Shown one piece after another: positions 7,369 through 14,903 of a stretch of 16,860 nucleotides of DNA. The position numbers and the translations under genes were made by a program. The DNA lies in the NCBI GenBank assembly GCA_035501575.1, contig DATJVZ010000217.1, forward strand, positions 1 to 16,860, in the 5' to 3' direction. Positions within the stretch are counted from its first letter, which is position 1, and every line of letters begins with the position of its first letter. The DNA is from JAFAGX01 sp035501575 (GTDB taxonomy: Bacteria > Acidobacteriota > Terriglobia > Terriglobales > Acidobacteriaceae). Below the pieces are notes generated by a model. That model searched no databases, was not told the origin of the DNA, and saw nothing but the letters and a program-made list of their open reading frames with translations.

Positions 7369-7383
7369 ATAAGCCAGGCTAAT
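7369..7383. promoter_or_regulatory. Candidate LysR-type regulator binding site (T-N11-A dyad)
   Basis: A 15 bp dyad ATAAGCC-A-GGCTAAT matches its reverse complement in six of seven arm positions and contains T(7370)-N11-A(7382), the LysR-type recognition pattern. Its centre lies about 53 bp upstream of the predicted leuA start and downstream of the predicted regulator start: the classic layout for activating the divergent operon while repressing itself. A second small palindrome, GATTAATC (7338-7345), lies next to the overlapping -10 elements and could be the activation half-site. Confidence 0.5.
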
Positions 7384-7415
7384 GCTGCCTGCAGTTTGGC
7401 TAAAGTGGGGGAGGC

Positions 7416-8333
7416 ATGGATCTAGGTCAGCTCGAGGTCTTTCTCGCCGTAGCCCGGGAGCGTCGCTTCTCGCGGGCCGCGGAAAAACTCTATCGTACTC
7501 AGTCGGCCGTCAGTCAATCCATTCGCAAGCTGGAAGAGGAGATCGGGGAGCCGCTCTTTGATCGCTCCTCGCGCGAGGGGCTCCTCACCGATGCCGGTCG
7601 CGTGCTCCAGGAGTACGCCGAGAGAATGCTGAATCTGCGGGCCGACGCCCGCGAAGCACTGGTCGAACTTCGCGCCCTGCACAAGGGCAAGCTGGTTATC
7701 TCGGCCAATGAATTCACCGCTCTCTATTTGCTTCCGGTGCTCGCGGAATTCCGCCGACTCCATCCCATGGTCAAGATTACGGTCAATCGCTCCCTGGGCA
7801 GTCAAATTCCGGATGAGGTGCTGCGCCACACCTCCGAACTCGGAGTTCTGACCTACGATCCCCAGGACACCCAATTGCATGCGACCGTGGTCTATCTGGA
7901 CGAACTTGTCTTTGTTGTCCCGCCCAACCATCCCTTGGCCAAGCAGAGTCAGGTGAGCATCCGCCAGCTCGGGGCTGAGTCCTTCGTGGCCCACAACGTG
8001 TCTTCGCCCTATCGCGAAAAGGTGCTGCAGGCCTTCCGGCGGCATAAGACTCCCTTGCATATGAGCGTGGAATTGCCCACGCTGCAGGCCATCAAGCAGT
8101 TCGTCGCCATGGGCAATGGAGTGGCGCTGGTGCCCCAGATCAGCGTGGAAGAGGAACTTCATCGCGGCGAACTGGTGCAGATTCCGGTGCGCGAATTGCG
8201 CCTGGATCGCCGGCTGCGATTGATCCACCGCAAAGCGGCCAGCCTTTCCCACGCGGCGCGCGCGTTCTTAGCCGTGGCCGAGAGCTTCGCCGGGGAACAC
8301 GGTGGCCGCTACCGTTTTCAGACGCAGCACTGA
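7416..8333 (+). CDS. LysR family transcriptional regulator, probable regulator of the leu operon
   Basis: 305 residues, standard LysR size. Seen: an N-terminal winged helix-turn-helix (residues 1-60: LGQLEVFLAVARERRFSRAA, then AEKLYRTQSAVSQSIRKLEE and PLFDRSSR), a linker helix, and a two-lobed effector domain from about residue 90 (GKLVISANEFTALYLLPVLA) with the usual second-lobe features (LDELVFVVPPNHPLA, VAMGNGVALVPQ). GGGGGAGG lies just before the ATG. It diverges from leuA across 147 bp and is followed 75 nt later by the FAH-family gene on the same strand. Inferred: leu operon control, because of the divergent layout and dyad. The effector is unknown; 2-isopropylmalate or leucine would be reasonable candidates. 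It could instead act on the FAH gene. Confidence 0.93.
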   Translation: MDLGQLEVFLAVARERRFSRAAEKLYRTQSAVSQSIRKLEEEIGEPLFDRSSREGLLTDAGRVLQEYAERMLNLRADAREALVELRALHKGKLVISANEFTALYLLPVLAEFRRLHPMVKITVNRSLGSQIPDEVLRHTSELGVLTYDPQDTQLHATVVYLDELVFVVPPNHPLAKQSQVSIRQLGAESFVAHNVSSPYREKVLQAFRRHKTPLHMSVELPTLQAIKQFVAMGNGVALVPQISVEEELHRGELVQIPVRELRLDRRLRLIHRKAASLSHAARAFLAVAESFAGEHGGRYRFQTQH

Positions 8334-8340
8334 ATCGGCC

Positions 8341-8368
8341 TTGCAGTCTGCGGCCACTTTCCAATACT
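8341..8368 (+). promoter_or_regulatory. Weak candidate promoter for the FAH-family gene
   Basis: TTGCAG (8341-8346) and AATACT (8363-8368) match four of six positions each, at 16 nt spacing, about 40 nt before the ATG. Transcription from the LysR gene upstream is an alternative. Confidence 0.3.
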
Positions 8369-8408
8369 CTCGCTAGCAGGCGATTCGCGCCCTGGGGATT
8401 TCGGTTGC

Positions 8409-9206
8409 ATGAAATATTGCCGCTTCCAACTCGAGGACCACGCGGAATACGGCCTGGTTGAGTCGATCGCGGGAAAAGAAGAGATCACCCGCCGGCTATT
8501 GAAATCCCCATACGAGGGAAGGGACCTCGAGGATCTCCCGAGCAAGGCCATCTCGCGGATTCCCTTGGACGGCGCTCGGCTGCTCGTGCCCGTCGAACCG
8601 TCGAAGATCGTCTGCGTCGGCCGCAACTATCGCGAGCACGCCGCCGAACTGGGAAATGAAGTTCCGCTCGAGCCGCTGATTTTCCTCAAGCCGCCCAGCT
8701 CCTTGCTGGCTTCCGGGCAAACCATCCGTCGCCCGCGAATTTCCGAGCGCACCGACTACGAAGGGGAACTGGCGGCCGTCATCGGACGGCCTTGCTATAA
8801 GCCCGCAGCCGATGAGGATTTGCGCCCCTTTGTTCTCGGCTACACCGCGCTGAATGATTTCACCGCCCGTGACCTGCAGAGAAAAGATGGCCAATGGACG
8901 CGCGGCAAGGGGTTTGACACCTTCTGTCCGGTGGGTCCGGTGGTGACCGACGAGATTGATCCCTGGGCAGGGGTGGAAGTGGAGACGCGCGTGAACGGCG
9001 CAGTCCGGCAACACGGCAACACCCGGGATTTTGTTTTCCCCTTGGATGTCATTCTCCGCTACATTACCGCGGTCATGACCTTGGTTCCGGGTGATCTCGT
9101 CGCCACCGGTACACCCGAAGGTGTGGGGCCGGTGATCGCCGGAGACGTCGTCGAGATCACCATCGGAGGCATGGGCACGTTGCGCAACCCTGTCGCCGAC
9201 GAATAA
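8409..9206 (+). CDS. Fumarylacetoacetate hydrolase family protein
   Basis: 265 residues, the short single-domain FAH class. Seen: KIVCVGRNYREHAAELG (67-83), LIFLKPPSSLLASGQTI, metal-binding Glu118 and Glu120 in DYEGELAAVIG, Asp150 in YTALNDFTARDLQ, the lysine in RGKGFDTFCPVGP, and GTPEGVG near the end. Known: family members are Mg2+-dependent C-C bond hydrolases, isomerases or decarboxylases, including acylpyruvases, oxaloacetate decarboxylases and enzymes of aromatic catabolism. The N-terminal 60 residues form the small cap typical of YisK/ureidoglycolate-lyase-like members. The substrate cannot be assigned here; no other aromatic catabolism gene is nearby. Confidence 0.92.
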   Translation: MKYCRFQLEDHAEYGLVESIAGKEEITRRLLKSPYEGRDLEDLPSKAISRIPLDGARLLVPVEPSKIVCVGRNYREHAAELGNEVPLEPLIFLKPPSSLLASGQTIRRPRISERTDYEGELAAVIGRPCYKPAADEDLRPFVLGYTALNDFTARDLQRKDGQWTRGKGFDTFCPVGPVVTDEIDPWAGVEVETRVNGAVRQHGNTRDFVFPLDVILRYITAVMTLVPGDLVATGTPEGVGPVIAGDVVEITIGGMGTLRNPVADE

Positions 9207-9253
9207 TGCCGATGCCGCAGAGGCGCGAGGTCAGATTCCCCTCCGCCCGGTTG

Positions 9254-9277
9254 CTAACCAGAGAGGCCCTTGGTTAG
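9254..9277 (+). terminator. Hairpin after the FAH-family gene, possible terminator without a T-tract
   Basis: CTAACCA (9254-9260) and TGGTTAG (9271-9277) form a 7 bp stem with a 10 nt loop, 47 nt after the stop. The following bases are mixed, so a factor-dependent terminator or 3'-end stabiliser fits better than a classical intrinsic terminator. Confidence 0.35.
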
Positions 9278-9367
9278 TCTAAGTTCTACGTTTCCTACGC
9301 AAAAGGCAGTTCTCGGCCAAGGTTACAAAGCTGATTGCGAAATGCTCGTACTCACCTAGGAGAAGCC

Positions 9368-9913
9368 ATGCCGAACCGATCGAAGCTTACGTTAGGAATC
9401 TTCCTGATTCCCGTTTTTGCTCTTCTTGGCGCCGGCCAAACCAAAGACAAAAGCCAGCGCCCGAGTCCGCCGGCGCAGGCGCAATGCAAGTTTTCCGACG
9501 GCAATAGCATCACCGTCAACTATTCCAGCCCGCGGATGAAAGGCCGCAAGATATTCGGCGACCTGGTTCCCTACGGCGAAGTGTGGCGTACCGGTGCCAA
9601 TGAGGCCACGAGCCTTGCGACTACGGTCGGCCTCACCGCCGGGACGACCAGTGTGCCCGCGGGAAGTTACACCATCTTCACCGTTCCTACGGCGAGCAAG
9701 TGGACGCTGATCATCAACAAGAAGACCGGGGAGTGGGGGATTCCCTACAAATATGAGTCCGACGAACTCGGCCGTGTCGACATGAAAGTCTCCCAGACGG
9801 CTTCGCCCGTCGAGGACTTCACCATTGCCTTCGATCAGAATGGCAGTGCCTGTACGATGAACCTGAGCTGGGAGAACACTAAGGCTAGCGTGGCCCTACG
9901 AGAGGCAAAATAG
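9368..9913 (+). CDS. DUF2911 domain protein, secreted
   Basis: 181 residues. Seen: a signal peptide (MPNRSK, then hydrophobic LTLGIFLIPVFALLGAG; cleavage around residues 20-24), a polar linker, then the DUF2911 core: VNYSSPRMKGRKIFGDLVPY, GEVWRTGANEATSLATT, VPAGSYTIFTVPTASKWTLI, WGIPYKYESDELGRVDM and a final SWENTKASVAL. Known: a domain of unknown function common in Acidobacteriota and Bacteroidota. The start is ATG 9368 because AGGAG lies about 6 nt upstream; the frame stays open 11 codons further to a TTG with no ribosome site. It converges on sucA across 72 nt. No function is inferred. Confidence 0.9.
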   Translation: MPNRSKLTLGIFLIPVFALLGAGQTKDKSQRPSPPAQAQCKFSDGNSITVNYSSPRMKGRKIFGDLVPYGEVWRTGANEATSLATTVGLTAGTTSVPAGSYTIFTVPTASKWTLIINKKTGEWGIPYKYESDELGRVDMKVSQTASPVEDFTIAFDQNGSACTMNLSWENTKASVALREAK

Positions 9914-9985
9914 CCCCGGGTCTTCTCCTCCCCTGGCGCCGTCCGTTTTGCTCCGGGCAAGCCTAGGCTGAGGACGAGGCGGTGC

Positions 9986-12472
9986 TCACTGGCTGCTCGA
10001 AAAGGCCAGGGCGATGAGCGCCCTCTGCTCGAGTTCATGTGCCTTCGTCGAACCTGTGGCCGGGCTGGCGCTCGCCGATCGCTTGACCGAAAGCACCGGG
10101 CGCGAGCCCGCAATGTGGCGCAAACGAGGCAGCATGTAGAACAGCGCGCCCATATTCGCCGGTTCCTCCTGAACCCACACGATATCGGCATCGGGATGGC
10201 GTTTGAACTCGCCTGCAAGTTCGCGTTCGGGAAAAGGATAGAGTTGGTCGATGAAGACGATCGCTGTCGAAAGGTCTTTCCGCTTCTTCCGCTCCTCCCG
10301 CAATTCGTGGCCGATCTTACCGCTGCAGAGCAGGATGCGCTGCGCACTTGCCGCTTCGGAGTCGGGCAACACCTTGAGAAAGCCGGGTTGTGTGAACTCC
10401 GTGATGGGCGAACACGCATCAGGATGGCGCAACATGCTCTTGGGCGTGAACACCACCAGCGGTTTTCGCCACTGGGACAGCGCCTGTCGGCGGAGGAGAT
10501 GGAAATATTGGGCGGCGCTGGAGGGCTGGCAAATCTGAAAATTGTCGCGCGCCGCCAGCTGCAGAAAGCGTTCGATGCGGGCACTCGAATGCTCCGGCCC
10601 TTGCCCTTCGTACCCGTGGGGCAGCAGCAGTACTAACCCCGAAAGCAGGCCCCACTTGTCCTCTCCCGCGCTGATAAACTGATCGATCACTGCCTGGGCG
10701 ACGTTGGCAAAGTCGCCAAATTGTGCCTCCCACAGCACCAGGGCCTCGGGGAAGTCTCGGCTGTAGCCATATTCAAAACCCAGGACGCCCGCTTCCGAGA
10801 GCGGGGAATCATAGATTTCGCAGCGCGCCTGATTGGGCGTGATGTTGGCGAGGGGCATATACTCGCCTTCGTTCTCCGTGTCGATCAGAACGGCGTGTCG
10901 CTGATTGAACGTACCCCGGCGGCTATCTTCTCCGCTGAGGCGCACCGGGATGCCGGATTTCACCAGGCTGGCGAAAGCCAGAGCCTCAGCCATGCCGTAG
11001 TCTACGGTTCGTTTGCCCCGCACCATCTCGGCGCGCTGCTCGAGAAGCCGCTTCACTTTGGGATGGATGTGAAAGTCGGCGGGATAGCTCGTCAGTGACT
11101 CGGCGAGCTCGGTGAGTGCCGGCAGGGAGATTCCCGTCTCGACCTCATATTCCGGCTTGTACCGCCCACCTTGAAAGCCGTCCCAATAGCCGGGTAGCTC
11201 GCGGAGCAGAGGCATCTTGGTGAGCCGGGCAGCCTTCTCTTGTCCCGTTTCGAATTCTTCGCGAATTCCCCGAACCTGCTGTTCAACCTCGCCTGCAGCA
11301 ATGTCTTCGGCATAGATCTGCCACAGTGGCGGGTGATCCTTGATCGCCCTGTAGAGCAAGGGCTGAGTGATCGTGGGATCGTCTACCTCGCTGTGTCCAT
11401 GGCGGCGGTATCCGATGAGATCGACAACCACGTCACTCGCGAACTGATAGCGATACTCAACCGCCATGCGCCCGACGCGGACGACCGCATCCACATCCTC
11501 GGCGTTCACGTGAAAGATTGGAATGGACTGTCTCCGGGCGATCTCGGCCGAAAAGCGCGCCGAATGGGCCTCGCGCGGCAGCGTGGTAAAGCCGATGAGA
11601 TTATTGGCAATCACGTGGATGGTGCCGCCAACGGTGTAGCCGGGCAGCTCCGCATAGTTTAGGGTTTCGGCCAGAATTCCTTGGCCGGCGAAAGCGGCAT
11701 CGCCGTGCACCAACAGGGGCAGATGGGCTGCCTTGCCCGACGCTCCGATGCGATCCTGCTTGGCGCGAGTGCGGCCGACCGTCACCGGGTCCACGGCTTC
11801 CAAGTGGCTGGGGTTCGAGACCAGGTGAATGTGCACCTTGGCTCCCGTGCGGGTCACATACTCCCCGGTTGCGCCCATGTGATACTTCACGTCTCCCCCG
11901 CCGAGCACGCTGCGGGGATCGACATCCTCGAAGCCGGCAAAGACCTCTTCGGGAGACCGCTTCGCAACCTGCACAACCACATTCAATCGTCCCCGGTGAC
12001 TCATGCCCATCACCAGTTCGATGGCGCCGAGCTGGGCGGCTACCTCCAGAATCTCATCCACCAACGGTATGAGGGCGGTCATCCCTTCGAGCGAATAGCG
12101 CTTGGTGCCGATGTAACGCTGCTGTAATACCTGTTCAAACAGTTCGGCGCGGATGAGTTGATCGAGGGCGGCTTGCTGATCGACCGGCGCTTGCGGCCCC
12201 TCCATACGCTCCTGAATCCAGCGGCGCCGCTCGGAATCGGTGATGTGCGCAAATTCCACGCCAATCGTGCCGCAGTAGACACGGCGCGCCTGTTCTGCGC
12301 TCTCTCCCCCAAGATCAAGTTCGGGAACCCGCGCGGGAGGGAATGAGCCGAGAGGATCCAAATCGGCTTCCAGGTATCCCCAGCGGCGAAAGGCCTCGAA
12401 CCCACGCTCGCCATTGGGAGCCTCGACTGTTCCAATACTATTTTCGGAAGTGCTTTTAGATTGGGTTGCCAT
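9986..12472 (-). CDS. sucA: 2-oxoglutarate dehydrogenase E1 component
   Basis: 828 residues; E. coli SucA is 933. This ThDP-dependent subunit decarboxylates 2-oxoglutarate in the TCA cycle and passes the succinyl group to the E2 lipoyl domain. Seen: FAHITDSERRRWIQERMEG, VMGMSHRGRLNVVVQVAKR, KYHMGA, VSNPSHLEAVDPVTVGRTRA, the ThDP motif HGDAAFAGQG through VIANN, GYRRHGHSEVDDP, the transketolase-like part with RLSGEDSRRGTFNQRHA, and LLPHGYEGQGPEHSSARIER. The N-terminus starts near FEAFRRWGYLEADLDPLG; the preceding YLEELYEQYL-like E2-contact segment of enterobacterial enzymes is absent. No sucB or lpd gene flanks it here. The ATG has no recognisable ribosome site. Confidence 0.97.
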   Translation of the reverse strand: MATQSKSTSENSIGTVEAPNGERGFEAFRRWGYLEADLDPLGSFPPARVPELDLGGESAEQARRVYCGTIGVEFAHITDSERRRWIQERMEGPQAPVDQQAALDQLIRAELFEQVLQQRYIGTKRYSLEGMTALIPLVDEILEVAAQLGAIELVMGMSHRGRLNVVVQVAKRSPEEVFAGFEDVDPRSVLGGGDVKYHMGATGEYVTRTGAKVHIHLVSNPSHLEAVDPVTVGRTRAKQDRIGASGKAAHLPLLVHGDAAFAGQGILAETLNYAELPGYTVGGTIHVIANNLIGFTTLPREAHSARFSAEIARRQSIPIFHVNAEDVDAVVRVGRMAVEYRYQFASDVVVDLIGYRRHGHSEVDDPTITQPLLYRAIKDHPPLWQIYAEDIAAGEVEQQVRGIREEFETGQEKAARLTKMPLLRELPGYWDGFQGGRYKPEYEVETGISLPALTELAESLTSYPADFHIHPKVKRLLEQRAEMVRGKRTVDYGMAEALAFASLVKSGIPVRLSGEDSRRGTFNQRHAVLIDTENEGEYMPLANITPNQARCEIYDSPLSEAGVLGFEYGYSRDFPEALVLWEAQFGDFANVAQAVIDQFISAGEDKWGLLSGLVLLLPHGYEGQGPEHSSARIERFLQLAARDNFQICQPSSAAQYFHLLRRQALSQWRKPLVVFTPKSMLRHPDACSPITEFTQPGFLKVLPDSEAASAQRILLCSGKIGHELREERKKRKDLSTAIVFIDQLYPFPERELAGEFKRHPDADIVWVQEEPANMGALFYMLPRLRHIAGSRPVLSVKRSASASPATGSTKAHELEQRALIALAFSSSQ

Positions 12473-12483
12473 AGACCGCTACT

Positions 12484-12489
12484 AGAATA
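12484..12489 (-). promoter_or_regulatory. Weak candidate -10 close to the sucA start
   Basis: TATTCT lies 11 nt before the sucA ATG with no -35 partner, and the ATG lacks a ribosome site. If real, the transcript would be nearly leaderless. A second TATTCT reading the same way is at 12593-12598 and is an equally weak alternative. Speculative. Confidence 0.2.
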
Positions 12490-12611
12490 ACGGATGACGA
12501 GCCAGTGTGGCCGGATTCACAGCAGGCACAGGTCGGGACCGGGCGTAGCCAGGGAACTGTTTCATGGGCAACGCGCCCAGCTAGAATAGCACTCCCGCCA
12601 TCGCCGACACT

Positions 12612-13700
12612 TCACGCCGACCGGCGCGTCCTGGCTGCATCCGTTAAAGTCGTAGCGACCGCTCCGCTCAGCCTGCGACCAATCATGATGAACAAAGCCC
12701 CGTCCTGTCCGCCGGTCAGTAACATCTCCAACTCGGTAAAGAAGCGAGTGAGTGGAGTGCCCTTATCGTGTGGCACAAAGAGCTTTTCGTCGGCGGTAAA
12801 GTCTCCGCCCTCTATTTTTGGAATGCTGAAGATGTATTGGAAGCTCGAGGATTCGAACCAGGTGAGAACCTCGCTGTAGGTATGTTTGCTCTCGTGTGGA
12901 TGCTTGTACTGATCGTAAAACCAAGCGCGCTTGCGGGCGGCATTGTATTGCTTGTTGCGCATATGCGCATCCAGAAAGGCCAGCTTGTCGGCCGACACGC
13001 GAAACAGGAAGCGTTTTAGGTCCGTGGTTAGCCGTCCCACTTTGTTGTACAACCCGACGATAATGAACCCACCCGGTTTCACCAGCCTTGAAGTCGACTG
13101 GAAGGCACCCAATGGATCTGCCGTATGATGCAGCACTCCATTCGTCACGACCAGGTCAAAGGCCTCTTCCTTGAACGCCGGCCGGAACAAGTTCATTTGG
13201 GTGAAGCCTGCGTTTCTTATGCCGCACCGGTCGCGAAACCCCTGGGCCAGACGAAGGGAATGCAGACACATGTCCGATCCAAAAACACACCGGTTGTAGT
13301 GCATGCCGAGAAAATTGGTCAGCTGGCCAGTGCCACAACCCACTTCCAAAACCAAAGCGCCCTGTGGAATCTGCTCATCCAAAAGGCGGGCGAATACCCC
13401 CTTCCGCGCCTTCTCCATCAGGGTTTCTGTAGAATCGATGTCGTCATAGTTGGGGAAAGGGTTCTCTTCGTAGAACGCCTTCACGACATCGGTAACGTCT
13501 TTGACCTGCTGACTACCGTCATCGGGCACAAACAGCATCGGGACTCCGCTCTCGCTGTCCGTGGTAAAGATCGCCCCGCAGCCGGCGCAAGCCAGTCGTT
13601 CTCCGTTGAAGTTCAGACTAGCCCGGCAAATCGGGCAGGCCAGCACTTCACCATGGCGGGCAAACAAACTCGGTGGAGTTGGTGTCCGGCTTATGCTCAT
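12612..13700 (-). CDS. Class I SAM-dependent methyltransferase with N-terminal zinc ribbon
   Basis: 362 residues. Seen: an N-terminal Trm112-like zinc ribbon with Cys22, Cys25, Cys38 and Cys41 (CPIC then CAGC), a linker with AFYEENPFPNYDDIDS (75-90) that recurs in this methyltransferase group, then a Rossmann fold: motif I LVLEVGCGTGQL (116-127), an acidic strand end at VFGSDMC, and FDLVVTNGVLHHTADP (181-196). After about residue 220 is a C-terminal extension with many basic and aromatic residues. AGGGAGAA lies about 7 nt before the ATG. Known: such proteins methylate small molecules, lipids or quinone and glycan precursors; the target cannot be read from sequence. A glycosyltransferase lies 300 nt upstream on the same strand. 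No signal peptide or membrane span. Confidence 0.9.
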   Translation of the reverse strand: MSISRTPTPPSLFARHGEVLACPICRASLNFNGERLACAGCGAIFTTDSESGVPMLFVPDDGSQQVKDVTDVVKAFYEENPFPNYDDIDSTETLMEKARKGVFARLLDEQIPQGALVLEVGCGTGQLTNFLGMHYNRCVFGSDMCLHSLRLAQGFRDRCGIRNAGFTQMNLFRPAFKEEAFDLVVTNGVLHHTADPLGAFQSTSRLVKPGGFIIVGLYNKVGRLTTDLKRFLFRVSADKLAFLDAHMRNKQYNAARKRAWFYDQYKHPHESKHTYSEVLTWFESSSFQYIFSIPKIEGGDFTADEKLFVPHDKGTPLTRFFTELEMLLTGGQDGALFIMIGRRLSGAVATTLTDAARTRRSA

Positions 13701-14000
13701 TGGCCGTTCTCCCTGGAGTGGTCCTTGCTCTCGGTTGTGTCTCTAGTTGATACGCTGACGGAGGGATACGAACACTTGCACGCAACCTGACACTGCTACT
13801 GATACACCGTTCAACCTCACGGCCGGCCGGACCCTCGACGCCGGAGGGTCCAGCTGCAAAGGAACTGTCTTAGCGGCCGGGGTATTCGACTCGTGCCGCT
13901 ATTCGGTTTATGGTTTTCCGGTTTGGGCGACATGATGAGCTTGTGATTCCAAGCCCATCACGATTGTCTGACGGAGGTGGATGCTTACCGACCGACATTT
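13701..14000. other. Intergenic region between methyltransferase and glycosyltransferase
   Basis: Exactly 300 nt without a supportable gene. It holds the 10 bp palindrome CGGCCGGCCG (13820-13829) running into a perfect hairpin at 13829-13851. No clear sigma-70 promoter for the methyltransferase was recognised; it presumably lies between the hairpin and position 13701. Reading frames here are short or in antisense continuation of neighbours and have no ribosome site. Confidence 0.6.
13829..13851. other. Perfect 8 bp hairpin in the methyltransferase upstream region
   Basis: GGACCCTC and GAGGGTCC pair perfectly around the 7 nt loop GACGCCG. No T-tract follows on either strand, so a classical intrinsic terminator is unlikely. 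Lying 150 nt downstream of the glycosyltransferase stop and 130 nt before the methyltransferase ATG, it could be a transcript end, a leader structure or a protein site. Confidence 0.5.
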
Positions 14001-14807
14001 TCAAGACGATTGCCGGAGGGCACTGCGTTCTGTGTATTTACCGCTCAAGGCATTCCAGCGAATCGCGAGAATGTCTCCCAGCATTCTAATCCCGTCGCGC
14101 AAGGGACGCAGGTGAGTTCCCTCTCGGTGGGACCAAGCCACGGCCACTTCGGCCACCTTCAAACCACAGGTCCTTGCCAGATACAGCAATTCCGGATCGA
14201 ACCCCCAGCGTTCAATTTTCTGGCGAGGAAAGACCTTCTGCGCGGCGTCCCGGGTGAACGCCTTGAAGCCACACTGTGTGTCCCTGAAGTTCAAACCCAA
14301 ACCGAGGCGCAACATCAGGTTGAACACCCGTCCGAACAATTGGCGATGCAGCGGTTGCCTCTTGATCTGCGTTCCGGCGTTCAACCATCGGGACCCAATT
14401 GCGATATCGGCTCCTCGGTGAATGGCGGCCAACAGTTTGTCGGCCTCGGCAATCGGCGAGGAAAGATCGGCGTCGCTGAAAAGTAGGATATCGCCCCCGG
14501 CCAGCAGCATTCCACGGCGCACGCTGTAGCCTTTGCCACGGTTTCCCGGATTTTCGAGCAAGCGCACCGTGGGGTGTTTCTGCGCGTAAGCCTCGACGAT
14601 CCGTGCTGTGTCGTCGGTCGAGCCATCATTGACCACAATGATTTCGAGCGGCCAATCTGACTTTTCGGCGTGCGCCAGAATCTGCTCGAGGGTCGAAGGG
14701 ATACGCTGCCCTTCGTTGTAAGCCGGTAGCACGATGCTGTAGGTAAGGGGAGGCAAAATCAGTTCCGGCGGCACCCAGGAACCGCTAAATACCGGGCGAT
14801 TCGGCAT
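14001..14807 (-). CDS. Family 2 glycosyltransferase, polyprenyl-phosphate sugar transferase (ALG5/DPM1-like)
   Basis: 268 residues. Seen: the GT-A opening YSIVLPAYNEGQRIPSTLEQ (23-42), IIVVNDGSTDDTARIV with Asp61, ENPGNRGKGYSVRRGML (85-101), typical of dolichyl-phosphate glucosyl/mannosyl transferases, the metal-binding SDADLSSP (Asp112, Asp114), IAIGSRW, and RDTQCGFKAFTRDAAQKVFP. No C-terminal membrane spans, so it is the short soluble or peripheral form. Known: these enzymes move glucose or mannose from a nucleotide sugar onto a polyprenyl phosphate on the cytoplasmic face, making a donor for envelope glycans or protein glycosylation. Undecaprenyl phosphate is the likely acceptor, by inference. 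The ATG lacks a clear ribosome site, and a 13 bp dyad lies 7 nt upstream of it. It lies 96 nt after the HD-GYP gene. Confidence 0.93.
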   Translation of the reverse strand: MPNRPVFSGSWVPPELILPPLTYSIVLPAYNEGQRIPSTLEQILAHAEKSDWPLEIIVVNDGSTDDTARIVEAYAQKHPTVRLLENPGNRGKGYSVRRGMLLAGGDILLFSDADLSSPIAEADKLLAAIHRGADIAIGSRWLNAGTQIKRQPLHRQLFGRVFNLMLRLGLGLNFRDTQCGFKAFTRDAAQKVFPRQKIERWGFDPELLYLARTCGLKVAEVAVAWSHREGTHLRPLRDGIRMLGDILAIRWNALSGKYTERSALRQSS

Positions 14808-14814
14808 GCCACAT

Positions 14815-14827
14815 GACTTCGGAAGTC
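14815..14827 (-). promoter_or_regulatory. Perfect dyad next to the glycosyltransferase start
   Basis: GACTTC-G-GAAGTC is a perfect 6+6 dyad with a 1 nt centre, ending 7 nt before the ATG, where the ribosome site should be. It could be an operator; as RNA its central loop is too small for all six pairs to form. Confidence 0.4.
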
Positions 14828-14832
14828 TAATG

Positions 14833-14847
14833 AAACCCTGGAGGTTT
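14833..14847 (-). other. Small hairpin overlapping the larger hairpin beside it
   Basis: AAACC (14833-14837) and GGTTT (14843-14847) can pair across a 5 nt loop. Its last three bases also belong to the arm of the larger hairpin at 14845-14890, so the two structures compete for them. Confidence 0.35.
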
Positions 14848-14890
14848 GCCTAGAGTCCTTTCCCTCCCCTCAGTGGAAGGGATAGGCAAA
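14845..14890 (-). terminator. Long hairpin just after the HD-GYP gene
   Basis: TTTGCCTA (14845-14852) pairs perfectly with TAGGCAAA (14883-14890). Inside, TCCTTTCC (14856-14863) pairs with GGAAGGGA (14875-14882), with one mismatch on the minus strand, a 3 nt bulge and an 11 nt loop. It begins 13 nt after the HD-GYP stop codon. No run of T follows, so a terminator, attenuator or RNA-processing element are all possible. Confidence 0.5.
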
Positions 14891-14903
14891 AGCGAGGTAC
14901 GAC

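Noticed and set aside
7422..8252. 276-codon frame opposite the LysR gene
   Set aside because: Almost entirely within the LysR gene on the other strand; composition (His, Gln, Gly) is typical of a complement shadow.
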